Translations under genes and position numbers: made by a program
Notes under the pieces: model-generated
The model's input: only the letters and a program-made list of their open reading frames with translations
Database searches by the model: none
What the model was told of the DNA's origin: nothing
Shown: positions 57,341 to 64,000 of the stretch, in pieces
How the letters are laid out: each line of letters opens with the position of its first letter
Numbering within the stretch: position 1 is the first letter of the stretch
Assembly (NCBI RefSeq): GCF_016587435.1
Contig: NZ_BNJJ01000015.1
Span: 124,001 to 188,000, forward strand
Source of the DNA: Dictyobacter formicarum
GTDB lineage: Bacteria > Chloroflexota > Ktedonobacteria > Ktedonobacterales > Ktedonobacteraceae
Length of the DNA: 64,000 bases
Direction: 5' to 3'

Positions 57341-58765
57341 TCACATATTAGGTACGTCTACTGTGTACACAACCATGGATTTATCTTTACTGGCAGAGGC
57401 AAGCTGTTTACTGTCAGGTGACCACGAAACTTCCAAAATGTCATTCGTCTGCTGCTGATACTCCAACAGGCGTTTCCCAGTTACTGCATTCCAGACATGA
57501 ACCGCATTATCAGCGCCGCCCGAGGCAATCAATGTACCAGATGGCGACCACCTAGCCGTTCTGACCACTGCCTTGTGCTCAGGGTAGGTCAAGACATGGG
57601 TCCCGGTCAAGGCATCCCAGATATAGACATGTCCATCTCCATGAGCAGAAGCAATCCATTTCCCATTCGGGGACCAATCAACTTCATTGATGCCACTTGT
57701 GGCAGGGCCAACATAATGAAAGTCAGCACTTGGTTTCCCCTCAGCTGGCTCCCAGACGTGAATAATACCATCATCTCCACCAGAAACCACGCTTTTATCA
57801 TCAGGAGACCAACGGATACTCCAGACACTCCCCGTATGGCCCGTGTACATACTCATTTTCTCGCCGGTAAACGCGTCCCAGACATGAACCGTTCCATCTC
57901 GACTGCCGGAAGCCACCATCGTTCCACTGTGCGACCACGCGAGATATAGCACCGATTTTTGATGCCTGGTGTATGTTGTCAGCAACGTCCCTGTCGTCGC
58001 ACTCCATATCTGTGCGGTTTTGTCGGCACTGGCAGACGCCACCCGTACCCCATCAGAAGCCCATTGCGCACAATTCACGTAACCTTTATGGCCGCGATAA
58101 ACACGGATCACCGTTCCTCTTCTCCCATCAAGAAGCTGCGCCGTATTATCTCCTACAGCGCACACAATTTGTGTTCCATTCGGCGACCAGGCTACATCAT
58201 TGACGAATACATCAGCTTGTGGCGTATATCTATACCGCAAAGGATTTGATGGAGTGTGTGCTCTGGGCGACGCAGAGGCAGACGTTTTTACCATCCCTCC
58301 GAGCCACCAGACACTCCCCCCGATTATTCCAGTCAGAGCAACTCCACCCAACCCTCCTAAAATGAGCATTCGTCGGGCCACAACCGGAGTCCCACGGACA
58401 GGCGGCTCAGTTACTTGTTCTCGTTGAAACGCACTTCCGACTTCCGGGTCGGTCTGCTGCGCATGAGGAACAGGGACATCCTTGTGAAATTCACTCACGG
58501 CGCCAGCCGCATCACCTTTCACCAATCCAAGATAGGCGGCATCTCTTTCAAAGAGCGTACACAGCTTCTGCCTGTAATAAGGACTGGGAAAAGCGGCCCC
58601 GGTTTCCCAACGCGTTATCAGGTTAGTCTGTGCTCCAATCTGTTCCGCCACCAGTGCCTGAGACCAGCCCCGTAATTCTCGCTCGTGTTTTAATTTCAAA
58701 TTGGGTGCATATTGGGTCTTCTTTAGAGGATCACGCTTTTTCTGCTCTCTTTGAGTTTCATCCAT
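57341..58765 (-). CDS. HTH-TM-WD40 repeat protein
   Basis: Residues 20-80 are an XRE helix-turn-helix (LKHERELRGWSQALVAEQIG, TNLITRWETGAAFPSP). A single membrane helix follows near 140-160 (LGGVALTGIIGGSVWWLGG). The C-terminal 300 residues form about seven WD40 blades (VAWSPNGTQIV, ASADKTAQIWSATTG, VASGSRDGTVHVWDAFTG and others). ATG 58765 is chosen because GGGAG lies six bases before it; 58771 is possible. The layout, common in this phylum, suggests a cytoplasmic DNA-binding head anchored to an external or periplasm-side propeller that reads a signal. Targets are unknown. Confidence 0.85.
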   Translation of the reverse strand: MDETQREQKKRDPLKKTQYAPNLKLKHERELRGWSQALVAEQIGAQTNLITRWETGAAFPSPYYRQKLCTLFERDAAYLGLVKGDAAGAVSEFHKDVPVPHAQQTDPEVGSAFQREQVTEPPVRGTPVVARRMLILGGLGGVALTGIIGGSVWWLGGMVKTSASASPRAHTPSNPLRYRYTPQADVFVNDVAWSPNGTQIVCAVGDNTAQLLDGRRGTVIRVYRGHKGYVNCAQWASDGVRVASASADKTAQIWSATTGTLLTTYTRHQKSVLYLAWSHSGTMVASGSRDGTVHVWDAFTGEKMSMYTGHTGSVWSIRWSPDDKSVVSGGDDGIIHVWEPAEGKPSADFHYVGPATSGINEVDWSPNGKWIASAHGDGHVYIWDALTGTHVLTYPEHKAVVRTARWSPSGTLIASGGADNAVHVWNAVTGKRLLEYQQQTNDILEVSWSPDSKQLASASKDKSMVVYTVDVPNM

Positions 58766-59171
58766 GAACATCTCCCTAGCAGGTAATTGACGGTAAAATC
58801 AATAATTCACGCCAGAATATTATACAAGATCGCATGCTCTTTTTAAATAAGTCCAGATAAGGTGGAAATGTCCATGTAGCCGTACAAAAGGCAGGAAAAC
58901 GACAGGAAAACGGCATAGATTCGGTGGGCTGATCCGCGTATAGTCGAAGCAGGTCCCGCCCATAATGAGAATGCCAGGGAAGCCGTTCGGTTTTCGGACG
59001 CGAGATCTGCGCCAGGGAGCCGCACGGAGATAGCGATGTGGAGAACGGCGAAGCGGCAAGAGCACATTCAGGAGCAAAATCTCTCCGTTCGAAACGTGAA
59101 GGCAAACGTTCAATGGCGGGTATCCGATATGGTTATTGTTCAACTCTACATAATGTGTAAGGAAGGAACCA
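58766..59171. other. Divergent intergenic region
   Basis: No gene is supported; frames on both strands lack family features. The region must hold the promoters of the WD40 gene (left) and the protease (right). AAGGAAGG lies before the protease start at 59172. Confidence 0.4.
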
Positions 59172-60146
59172 ATGAAAGTTGTTTTAACGCCTCGCTGGTC
59201 CGGTTTATGGCTGTTTGCTGCCGTGCTTGCTTTGATGTTAGCGTGTACCCCTGCCGCTTTCGCTGCTAGCATCCCAATGACAGGGCCGGGGCAAAATCTC
59301 TCCTATGGTCAATTGAACCGGGCAGGAAAATCGCATCATACCCAGCAGAACACGGCCTGGGCCCGGAGCAAACAGGCCTATCAGGTGGTTCGGCCCGGCT
59401 ATGGGGTTCACCCTTTATCAGTGCCGGCGACCAAAACGCTCAGTACCTCTTACTCTGATACTATCTGGGAGCCAGCCACAGTCGGCACAGATGCCGCTGG
59501 CCACTCCTATACCGATTACTACATGGGCCAGATGTGTGGTCCCGGAGCAACCACTGTCGCCCTGGACTACTGGAATAACGTCAACACCCGTGCTGTAGGT
59601 GGCCACAACTATAGTGATCCGCACGTCACAACCTACTGGAACGATAGCCATGAACGCGCCTATATGATGTATATCGCCACTCAGGTCTATCCCCCCTACT
59701 ATACATCCGCCGGCGAAATGAGCTACGGGAGTTATCCCAACGCCGGCACCACCAATCAGGATCTGACGGACGCTCTGAACTGGGAGGCATCGAACCACAA
59801 TAGCTCGAACTGGTTTACCTACTTTTATCTGCTCGTCCAACCCGGCAATCTATCACTGACCACCCTGAAAAATAATGTCGCCTCCGATATCGCCAACTAT
59901 AATGTGCCTCCAGTGGTCTCGGTCAACGATGCCTACCTACCGGACTGGAGCAGCAGCCCATACCGTGGCGGCAGCCATGATGTCGCGGTCATCGGCTACG
60001 ACAACAATGCAGGCACCTTCACCTATGCTGAGACCTGCACGGCAGGAGTCTGTGGAACGGCGGGTACGGGCCACTATACCATCTCTCAACAGCAATTGTA
60101 CAATGCCATCGAGAACGATAATGGAAACGGAGCCCTAGTCTGGTAG
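59172..60146 (+). CDS. Secreted C39-like cysteine protease
   Basis: The 324-residue product has a signal peptide (basic start, LWLFAAVLALMLACTPAAFA, cleavage after AFA). The mature part holds a papain-like C39 core: QMCGPGATTVALDYWNN with the catalytic Cys near 117, and GGSHDVAVIGYDNNAGTFTY with the catalytic His. Another Cys pair (ETCTAGVC) may form a disulfide. It is exported and would cleave peptides outside the cell. AAGGAAGG supports ATG 59172. The gene stands alone and is complete. Confidence 0.8.
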   Translation: MKVVLTPRWSGLWLFAAVLALMLACTPAAFAASIPMTGPGQNLSYGQLNRAGKSHHTQQNTAWARSKQAYQVVRPGYGVHPLSVPATKTLSTSYSDTIWEPATVGTDAAGHSYTDYYMGQMCGPGATTVALDYWNNVNTRAVGGHNYSDPHVTTYWNDSHERAYMMYIATQVYPPYYTSAGEMSYGSYPNAGTTNQDLTDALNWEASNHNSSNWFTYFYLLVQPGNLSLTTLKNNVASDIANYNVPPVVSVNDAYLPDWSSSPYRGGSHDVAVIGYDNNAGTFTYAETCTAGVCGTAGTGHYTISQQQLYNAIENDNGNGALVW

Positions 60147-60553
60147 AACCATTCCATCGCCCGTGTTCTAGATCATGGGCGCATCCTATCCAATCAGGTC
60201 ACCTTGCAAACCAAGAGGCGGTATGGGAGGAAAATCTTTTCCTCCCTGCTTATCTGCATCCTGTGTCCGTTATCGCAAGCGTTGACGCCAGCGCCTCAGA
60301 AAACTGTTCGCAACAGCGAGCCTCCCTTTGAGCTCAAAGAAGGCTCGCCATCATCAGGAACCGGCGTGCTCCACCCATCTCCACGGCGATATAATGCTCA
60401 CACACACCATCAACCCACCAATGCAAAGCACCTGCAACGCTCTGCTTGCAGCTCGAGCATATGCTATCTCTATCACCGTTTGCCACACATACAATCGGTG
60501 TTGGATAGGCACATACAATGGTAGTAGCAACCGAACTATGAGGTCTCACTTCC
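60147..60553. other. Intergenic stretch
   Basis: No coding frame with protein-like features was found. An inverted-repeat-like AT-rich patch was not resolved. This is probably promoter sequence for the following hypothetical gene. Confidence 0.35.
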
Positions 60554-61397
60554 ATGAAAGGCAAGCATACCAAGCAGCCACACCTGACACCGCTTGCAGC
60601 CCTAAAAGACTATACCGCTAAGACAATCGCGTCTTTTGAACATACTATCGCACATGCCCAGACCAGCCAGGAACGCAGGGATGCTCGAACAACATGTAAC
60701 ATCATGCTTTGGGAGGTAGACACTGCCCAGAAATACCGGATCAAACCTTCGGCGCTTGCGATGATCGCACACCTCAAACCGGAGCAAACATCACGGGTTC
60801 TGACGCTGCCAGGCACCGGCATCTGGATGATGCTCGATGATGCTCAATCAACGAATCTGTATTTCAGCTGCATTCCCCATGCCGTCACCTCCTACCTGGA
60901 AAGTCATCCACGCGAGATCATGCCACAGGGCCTTTCCACGATTGCTCCACATCAACAGCATTGGAACCTGGAGATTACAGCACTGGGACATCATCCTCTC
61001 AGTTATGTCTATGATGCAGAACTTGGACGCTGGACGCTCAACACCATTGATCTCTGTCCCACAGGTCGATGCGAACTCCTGGGGGGTCGATAGCCGCCGG
61101 CATTTCCCTACCTGGCACCTGTGCGAGGTCTGTGCTCCTGCGTTTACCTATTGGACGTCCTGGTTCCCCACAGCACTTGAAACACCATCATCCACTCCTG
61201 AACGAACCCCACTGGGAGATGCCCCCTACCCGCCTCCCCAGCGGGCCTGCTATGTCTGTGGAGAAACCTGCTGGCGCCGGGACCCAGACCGCCAGCAGTA
61301 TGTATGTGCCTCCAACAACCCCGAACACACAGCACGCGCCAGTTGGCCGTGGCTCATCCCCACCAAACCCACCACCTCGACAGCCGAAACCTCGTAG
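60554..61397 (+). CDS. Hypothetical protein with C-terminal Cys motifs, split by a +1 shift
   Basis: Frame one (60554-61093) gives 179 residues (ALKDYTAKTIASFEHTIAHA, RVLTLPGTGIWMMLDDAQ, LGHHPLSYVYDAELGRWTLN) and stops soon after CPTGRCEL. An overlapping frame, one base ahead, then gives SRRHFPTWHLCEVCAPAFTY and CYVCGETCWRRDPDRQQYVC, two CxxC-type patterns suggesting a zinc ribbon, up to 61397. The smooth handover suggests one gene of about 280 residues with a shift near 61040-61090. The alternative is two overlapping genes. No known family was recognised. Confidence 0.45.
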
Positions 61398-61616
61398 GAA
61401 GCACGTGATCCACCGTGTTTAGGCAGCATCACCAATGCGTCAGGGGGAGCCAGGAAGGCGTGATCCACCTTCCGGTCCTTCTGCTCCCCCTACCCACGAG
61501 TTGCGCAACGAGTTTGAAGCTGAGCTAATGACCGTGTGAGGAGAAGCAGTCCGTTCAGAACGGAAAGCTCCCACAAACTCCAAACCTCGACTGAGAATTG
61601 GACAGCAATTTTCCCC

Positions 61617-61673
61617 TTGACAGAGAACCCTCTTTGGGATATTCTATTCTTGTTAGTTCTAATAGAACGTTCT
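61617..61673 (+). promoter_or_regulatory. Promoter and operator of the padR-ddn unit
   Basis: TTGACA (61617-61622) and TATTCT (61640-61645) are spaced 17 bp. Just downstream, GTTCTAATAGAAC (61656-61668) and the overlapping palindrome AGAACGTTCT (61664-61673) form a likely PadR operator, placed to block transcription starts. Confidence 0.6.
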
Positions 61674-61692
61674 CATAGAAATGAGGATGACT

Positions 61693-62280
61693 ATGTATGA
61701 ATTGCTTGTGCTGGCCTTGTTGATGCGATGGCCGTTGCATGCCTACCTCATTGCAGATATCACCAATAGCATCATGGGACCGTGGGAGAAGATCAGTCGG
61801 GGATCGCTCTCGGGACTGCTGGCAAAGTTAGAGCACAGTGGGATGATTGAACAGGGAGACCCGGCACTCGTGCCATTTCCGCCTACTCGGCCAGCGCGAG
61901 TCTTTGCCATTACCGCAGCGGGCAGGGAGCGCTTTTTCCAGCTCATGATGGATACCACCTCAAATCCAGGGAACTATCAGCGCATCTTCCGCCTGAAAGC
62001 CCTGCACCTGGAGTTTCTTCCACCCAAGGATCAGCTCTTCCTGGTGGACCATTACCTGTATTACTGCCAGACAGCCGCACACTATCTGCGAGAGGAAGCG
62101 CAGGATATGAAGACAAATGCTCTCAAGCGCGAGACTTCAAGCGAGATGTTGAGGGCTTCGGCGCTCGATCTTATGGCAACAGCCGCAGAGCAGTGGGAGT
62201 TAGAGCGTGCGTGGGCGCAGCGACTGCGGGAACGCATCATTGCGGCTCAGATCGCTGGTGAAACACTGACAAATGTATGA
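61693..62280 (+). CDS. PadR-family transcriptional regulator
   Basis: The 195-residue protein begins MYELLVLALLMRWPLHAYLI, the standard PadR opening, with the winged helix (WEKISRGSLSGLLAKLEHSG, ARVFAITAAGRERFFQLM) and a helical C-terminal dimer domain (Vir_C-like). ATG 61693 is preferred over 61681 and 61687 because GAGGA is spaced correctly and relatives start here. It probably represses its own promoter and the Ddn gene 12 nt downstream. Confidence 0.85.
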   Translation: MYELLVLALLMRWPLHAYLIADITNSIMGPWEKISRGSLSGLLAKLEHSGMIEQGDPALVPFPPTRPARVFAITAAGRERFFQLMMDTTSNPGNYQRIFRLKALHLEFLPPKDQLFLVDHYLYYCQTAAHYLREEAQDMKTNALKRETSSEMLRASALDLMATAAEQWELERAWAQRLRERIIAAQIAGETLTNV

Positions 62281-62292
62281 GAAGGAGCACAT

Positions 62293-62751
62293 ATGTCCAC
62301 TCAACCTACCTTCCCGAAGTGGCTCAAAGTGGCTAATCGTCTGATTATTGCTCTCAACTATCTGGGCATTGGTTTTGGAACCTGGTCTATTCTTTCCATA
62401 CCGGGCCGCAAGACGGGGAAAATGCGCAGCACTCCTGTCTCCGTGCTACACGTGAATGGGCGGCGGTATGTGGTCACCGGCTTTGAGACGCAGTGGGTCA
62501 AGAATGCCCGCCAAGTTGGCTGGGGGACGCTACGGCGTGGGTGGAAGAAAGAGAAGGTGGCTGTGGTCGAGCTGCCGGTTGAAGAGCGTGGGTCAATTCT
62601 TCGCGAATTTCCACGCCAGGTTCCACACGGCGTTGCCTACTTCGAAAAGCTGCTCAACCTGCCCGGCAATCCAGAGGCCTTCGCAGCGGCGGCACCACGC
62701 TGCCCCGCCTTCCGTCTTGATCCCCTGGAGCAAACCACACGCGATGCATGA
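62293..62751 (+). CDS. Deazaflavin (F420)-dependent nitroreductase-family protein
   Basis: The 152 residues match the Ddn/FGD-associated family: LGIGFGTWSILSIPGRKTGK, MRSTPVSVLHVNGRRYVVTG, FETQWVKNARQVGWGTLRRG. The split barrel binds F420H2 and reduces quinones or nitro compounds. GAAGGAG precedes ATG 62293, 12 nt after padR, so the two are co-transcribed. It is complete and lies inside the TIR-bounded element, so it travels as cargo. Confidence 0.85.
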   Translation: MSTQPTFPKWLKVANRLIIALNYLGIGFGTWSILSIPGRKTGKMRSTPVSVLHVNGRRYVVTGFETQWVKNARQVGWGTLRRGWKKEKVAVVELPVEERGSILREFPRQVPHGVAYFEKLLNLPGNPEAFAAAAPRCPAFRLDPLEQTTRDA

Positions 62752-62779
62752 CGAACTGCTACCCAGTAGCCAGCTCCCT

Positions 62780-63412
62780 GAAAAATATGCCTCCTTGAGG
62801 AGAAAGACCACAAGCGTTCTCATTGTCCCAGCGCACACGCCTCTCCCCTCAGGCTATGCTTCTCCCCAGGTGGGCTTGCCCTGGAAAACGGGTCGCTTCT
62901 CCGGTCAAGACTTTCTTCGCCAGCCAGATGGCACACTGCGCTGTCCAGCAGACCAGCGTCTTCACCCGCATGAGCGGCGCAGAGAACCCGATGGGAGTCT
63001 GCGCGTGGTCTATACGGCCAGCATTCGCAGTTGCCGGCCCTGCTCGCTGCGGGAGCAGTGTCAATGGCAAGGCCACGCCACGAAGAAGCCGCGTCAGGTC
63101 AGTGCCCTGTTGCATCCTCTGGCCTTAGGATCTGCTCCTGTCCTCTGGCGTGACTGGAGCCGACGGCACCATCGACGGGCCTTTCTCCACCTGCACGGTC
63201 AACGCCTGGAAGTCCAGATGGAGTCAGCTCTCCCATCCGCTCCATCTGTCACCCCTTTGCCTCTCTCCCGTGCACAGCGGGCGCATTATCGGCTCGGTTG
63301 GCAAGAGCGACTGGCACGCAACGCGCGAGCCCCAACGGCTGGTCGGATCACTCTTAAGCTGTTCGGTATCCCAGAAAACGTGGCGACCTTGCTCGGACTG
63401 GCCACAGCTTAA
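62780..63412 (+). pseudogene. Transposase C-terminal fragment of the cargo element
   Basis: The frame joins to LPWKTGRFSGQDFLRQPDGT, then LRCPADQRLHPHERRREP, CRPCSLREQCQWQGHATKK (a Cys cluster), ALGSAPVLWRDWSRRHHRRA, and ends TAGRITLKLFGIPENVATLL. About 200 C-terminal residues of an IS1182-like enzyme remain, without the DDE front. It matches the relic at 34306-34973. The element would need a helper transposase. Confidence 0.6.
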
Positions 63413-63649
63413 CAACACGCCCTCAGCAGTCTTTAGGTTCCCTCTCCTCGGACTGGCTTGCTTCTCTGCGCGAAGCCTCATGGCCTCTTTTCCTGGCCGC
63501 GCCTCGATTTCTCTTCTCTTCTGCTCTTTTCACCTTCCATCCCCTGTTTCTGCCTCTCTCAGGAGTGGAGCGTCCAGTTCCGCATGGTTTCTCTCACCAG
63601 ATCAGAAATTAACTCTTCAACAAGTTCGTTGCGCAATTCGTGGGCTCTG

Positions 63650-63860
63650 CTAGCTCATGCCGTCCTTGTCGTGCTCCGTGCCCAGCTCAATACACAGGAA
63701 AAAAAATGGGGGAGGGGAAGGTCTCATCCAGGTAAGTGTTGCCGAAGTGCGCCGTGTGTTCTGCGCGCTCCAAGAGTCAGAAGAGGTGCGTCAGATGCGG
63801 CTGCGCTGGTCACGCTTCCGGCGAGAGCACCAGGCAGGAGCACAGCGATGTCATTACTAG
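63650..63860 (+). pseudogene. IS701-like transposase C-terminal scrap
   Basis: The frames read LAHAVLVVLRAQLNTQEKK and, after a shift in the A run, LIQVSVAEVRRVFCALQESE, VRQMRLRWSRFRREHQAGAQ. This is the end of an IS701-type enzyme; the cargo element ends just in front of it. Confidence 0.5.
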
Positions 63861-63911
63861 CGCCGTACTCGTCAGGCACCGTTCATGTGCTCATCGGGTG
63901 CCTGCGAGCCG

Positions 63912-64000
63912 ATGCGCTTGCGAGGTCTACCCGTGTTAACGGACGAGATTTGGGATCTTTTGTCTCCCTTGCTGCCGCCTCAAAAAGCATGGACAGGTCG
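63912..64000 (+). pseudogene. IS5-family transposase N-terminus, cut by the window end
   Basis: The frame MRLRGLPVLTDEIWDLLSPL then LPPQKAWTG is the common opening of IS5-type transposases. Whether the gene is intact cannot be judged because the window stops here. Confidence 0.55.

Larger units (their letters stand above)
61493..63644 (+). mobile_element. TIR-bounded element carrying padR and ddn-like cargo
   Basis: The left end CCCACGAGTTGCGCAACGAG (61493) and the inverted right end (CCCACGAATTGCGCAACGAA read inward from 63644) share about 20 of 23 bases, and match the ends of 34205-35195. Inside are a PadR regulator, a Ddn-type reductase and the C-terminal part of the same transposase seen in the other copy. 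So passenger genes replaced the transposase front. Target duplications were not seen. Confidence 0.6.

Noticed and set aside
1..64000. Reassignment of UGA to Trp in this organism
   Set aside because: Two genes show UGA at Trp positions, but two others show UAG there, and intact genes (for example the multicopper oxidase frame's final stop and padR) end in TGA. Nonsense decay is the simpler reading.
1..64000. CRISPR arrays, tRNA or rRNA genes
   Set aside because: No regularly spaced repeats, no cloverleaf-like segments and no rRNA signatures were seen on reading; a dedicated scan was not possible.

Overview
The window looks like chromosomal DNA of a Ktedonobacteria-type member of the Chloroflexota. 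This is inferred from gene content, not proven. The signs are a 1,072-residue MalT-type LuxR regulator, many F420/flavin enzymes (PPOX, LLM and Ddn families), HxlR/PadR/MarR one-component regulators, and a very heavy load of degraded insertion sequences from at least nine families (IS110, IS630, IS6, IS3, IS5, IS701, IS481-like, IS1182, IS200/IS605-like), plus two group II introns. No tRNA, rRNA or CRISPR array was seen.

Layout. 1-9.3 kb is mostly minus strand: a frameshifted secreted SGNH hydrolase, an F420 PPOX protein, relics of a patatin and an SDR, an HxlR regulator cut by an IS110 piece, a membrane-anchored multicopper oxidase broken by an in-frame TGA, an FAD monooxygenase, a LUD protein and a fused double SnoaL protein. 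9.4-12.6 kb is the MalT-like regulator. 12.7-15.4 kb is an IS630 nested in an IS6 element, followed by an ORF-less IS200/IS605-like element. 15.4-24.6 kb is the best-preserved metabolic unit. A GntR regulator, a cupin, a Gfo/Idh/MocA dehydrogenase and a sugar-phosphate-type isomerase point one way. A Tm-1-like protein, a TIM-barrel PEP-hydrolase-like protein and a sugar ABC importer (binding protein and two permeases, no ATPase) point the other. Together they suggest uptake and breakdown of an unidentified sugar or polyol.

24.8-37.5 kb is an IS graveyard (IS3 cut by a group II intron relic, IS701, IS5, IS6, IS630 and others) with islands of real genes: DUF899, an alpha/beta hydrolase, a glutaredoxin-like protein disulfide oxidoreductase and an HD hydrolase. 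The disulfide oxidoreductase is the most interesting locus. Its second active site reads UGA-Pro-Tyr-Cys, the frame stays open on both sides, and a small hairpin with GG in the loop follows the UGA at the spacing known for bacterial SECIS elements, so it may be a selenoprotein. 37.5-48.2 kb holds an LLM oxidoreductase, a LysR regulator, a multi-PAS histidine kinase with two frameshifts, more IS and gene debris, and two NmrA-type proteins.

48.7-58.8 kb holds an IS1182 chimera, a MarR regulator divergent from a fused LLM/FAD-oxidase gene and a second LLM gene (with operator-like repeats between), an ORF-less group II intron, an orphan frameshifted TnsA endonuclease gene, and an HTH-TM-WD40 protein. 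59-64 kb holds a secreted C39-like protease, a hypothetical protein, and a terminal-inverted-repeat element that carries a PadR regulator and a Ddn-type reductase beside a transposase fragment. Its short relative lies at 34.2-35.2 kb.
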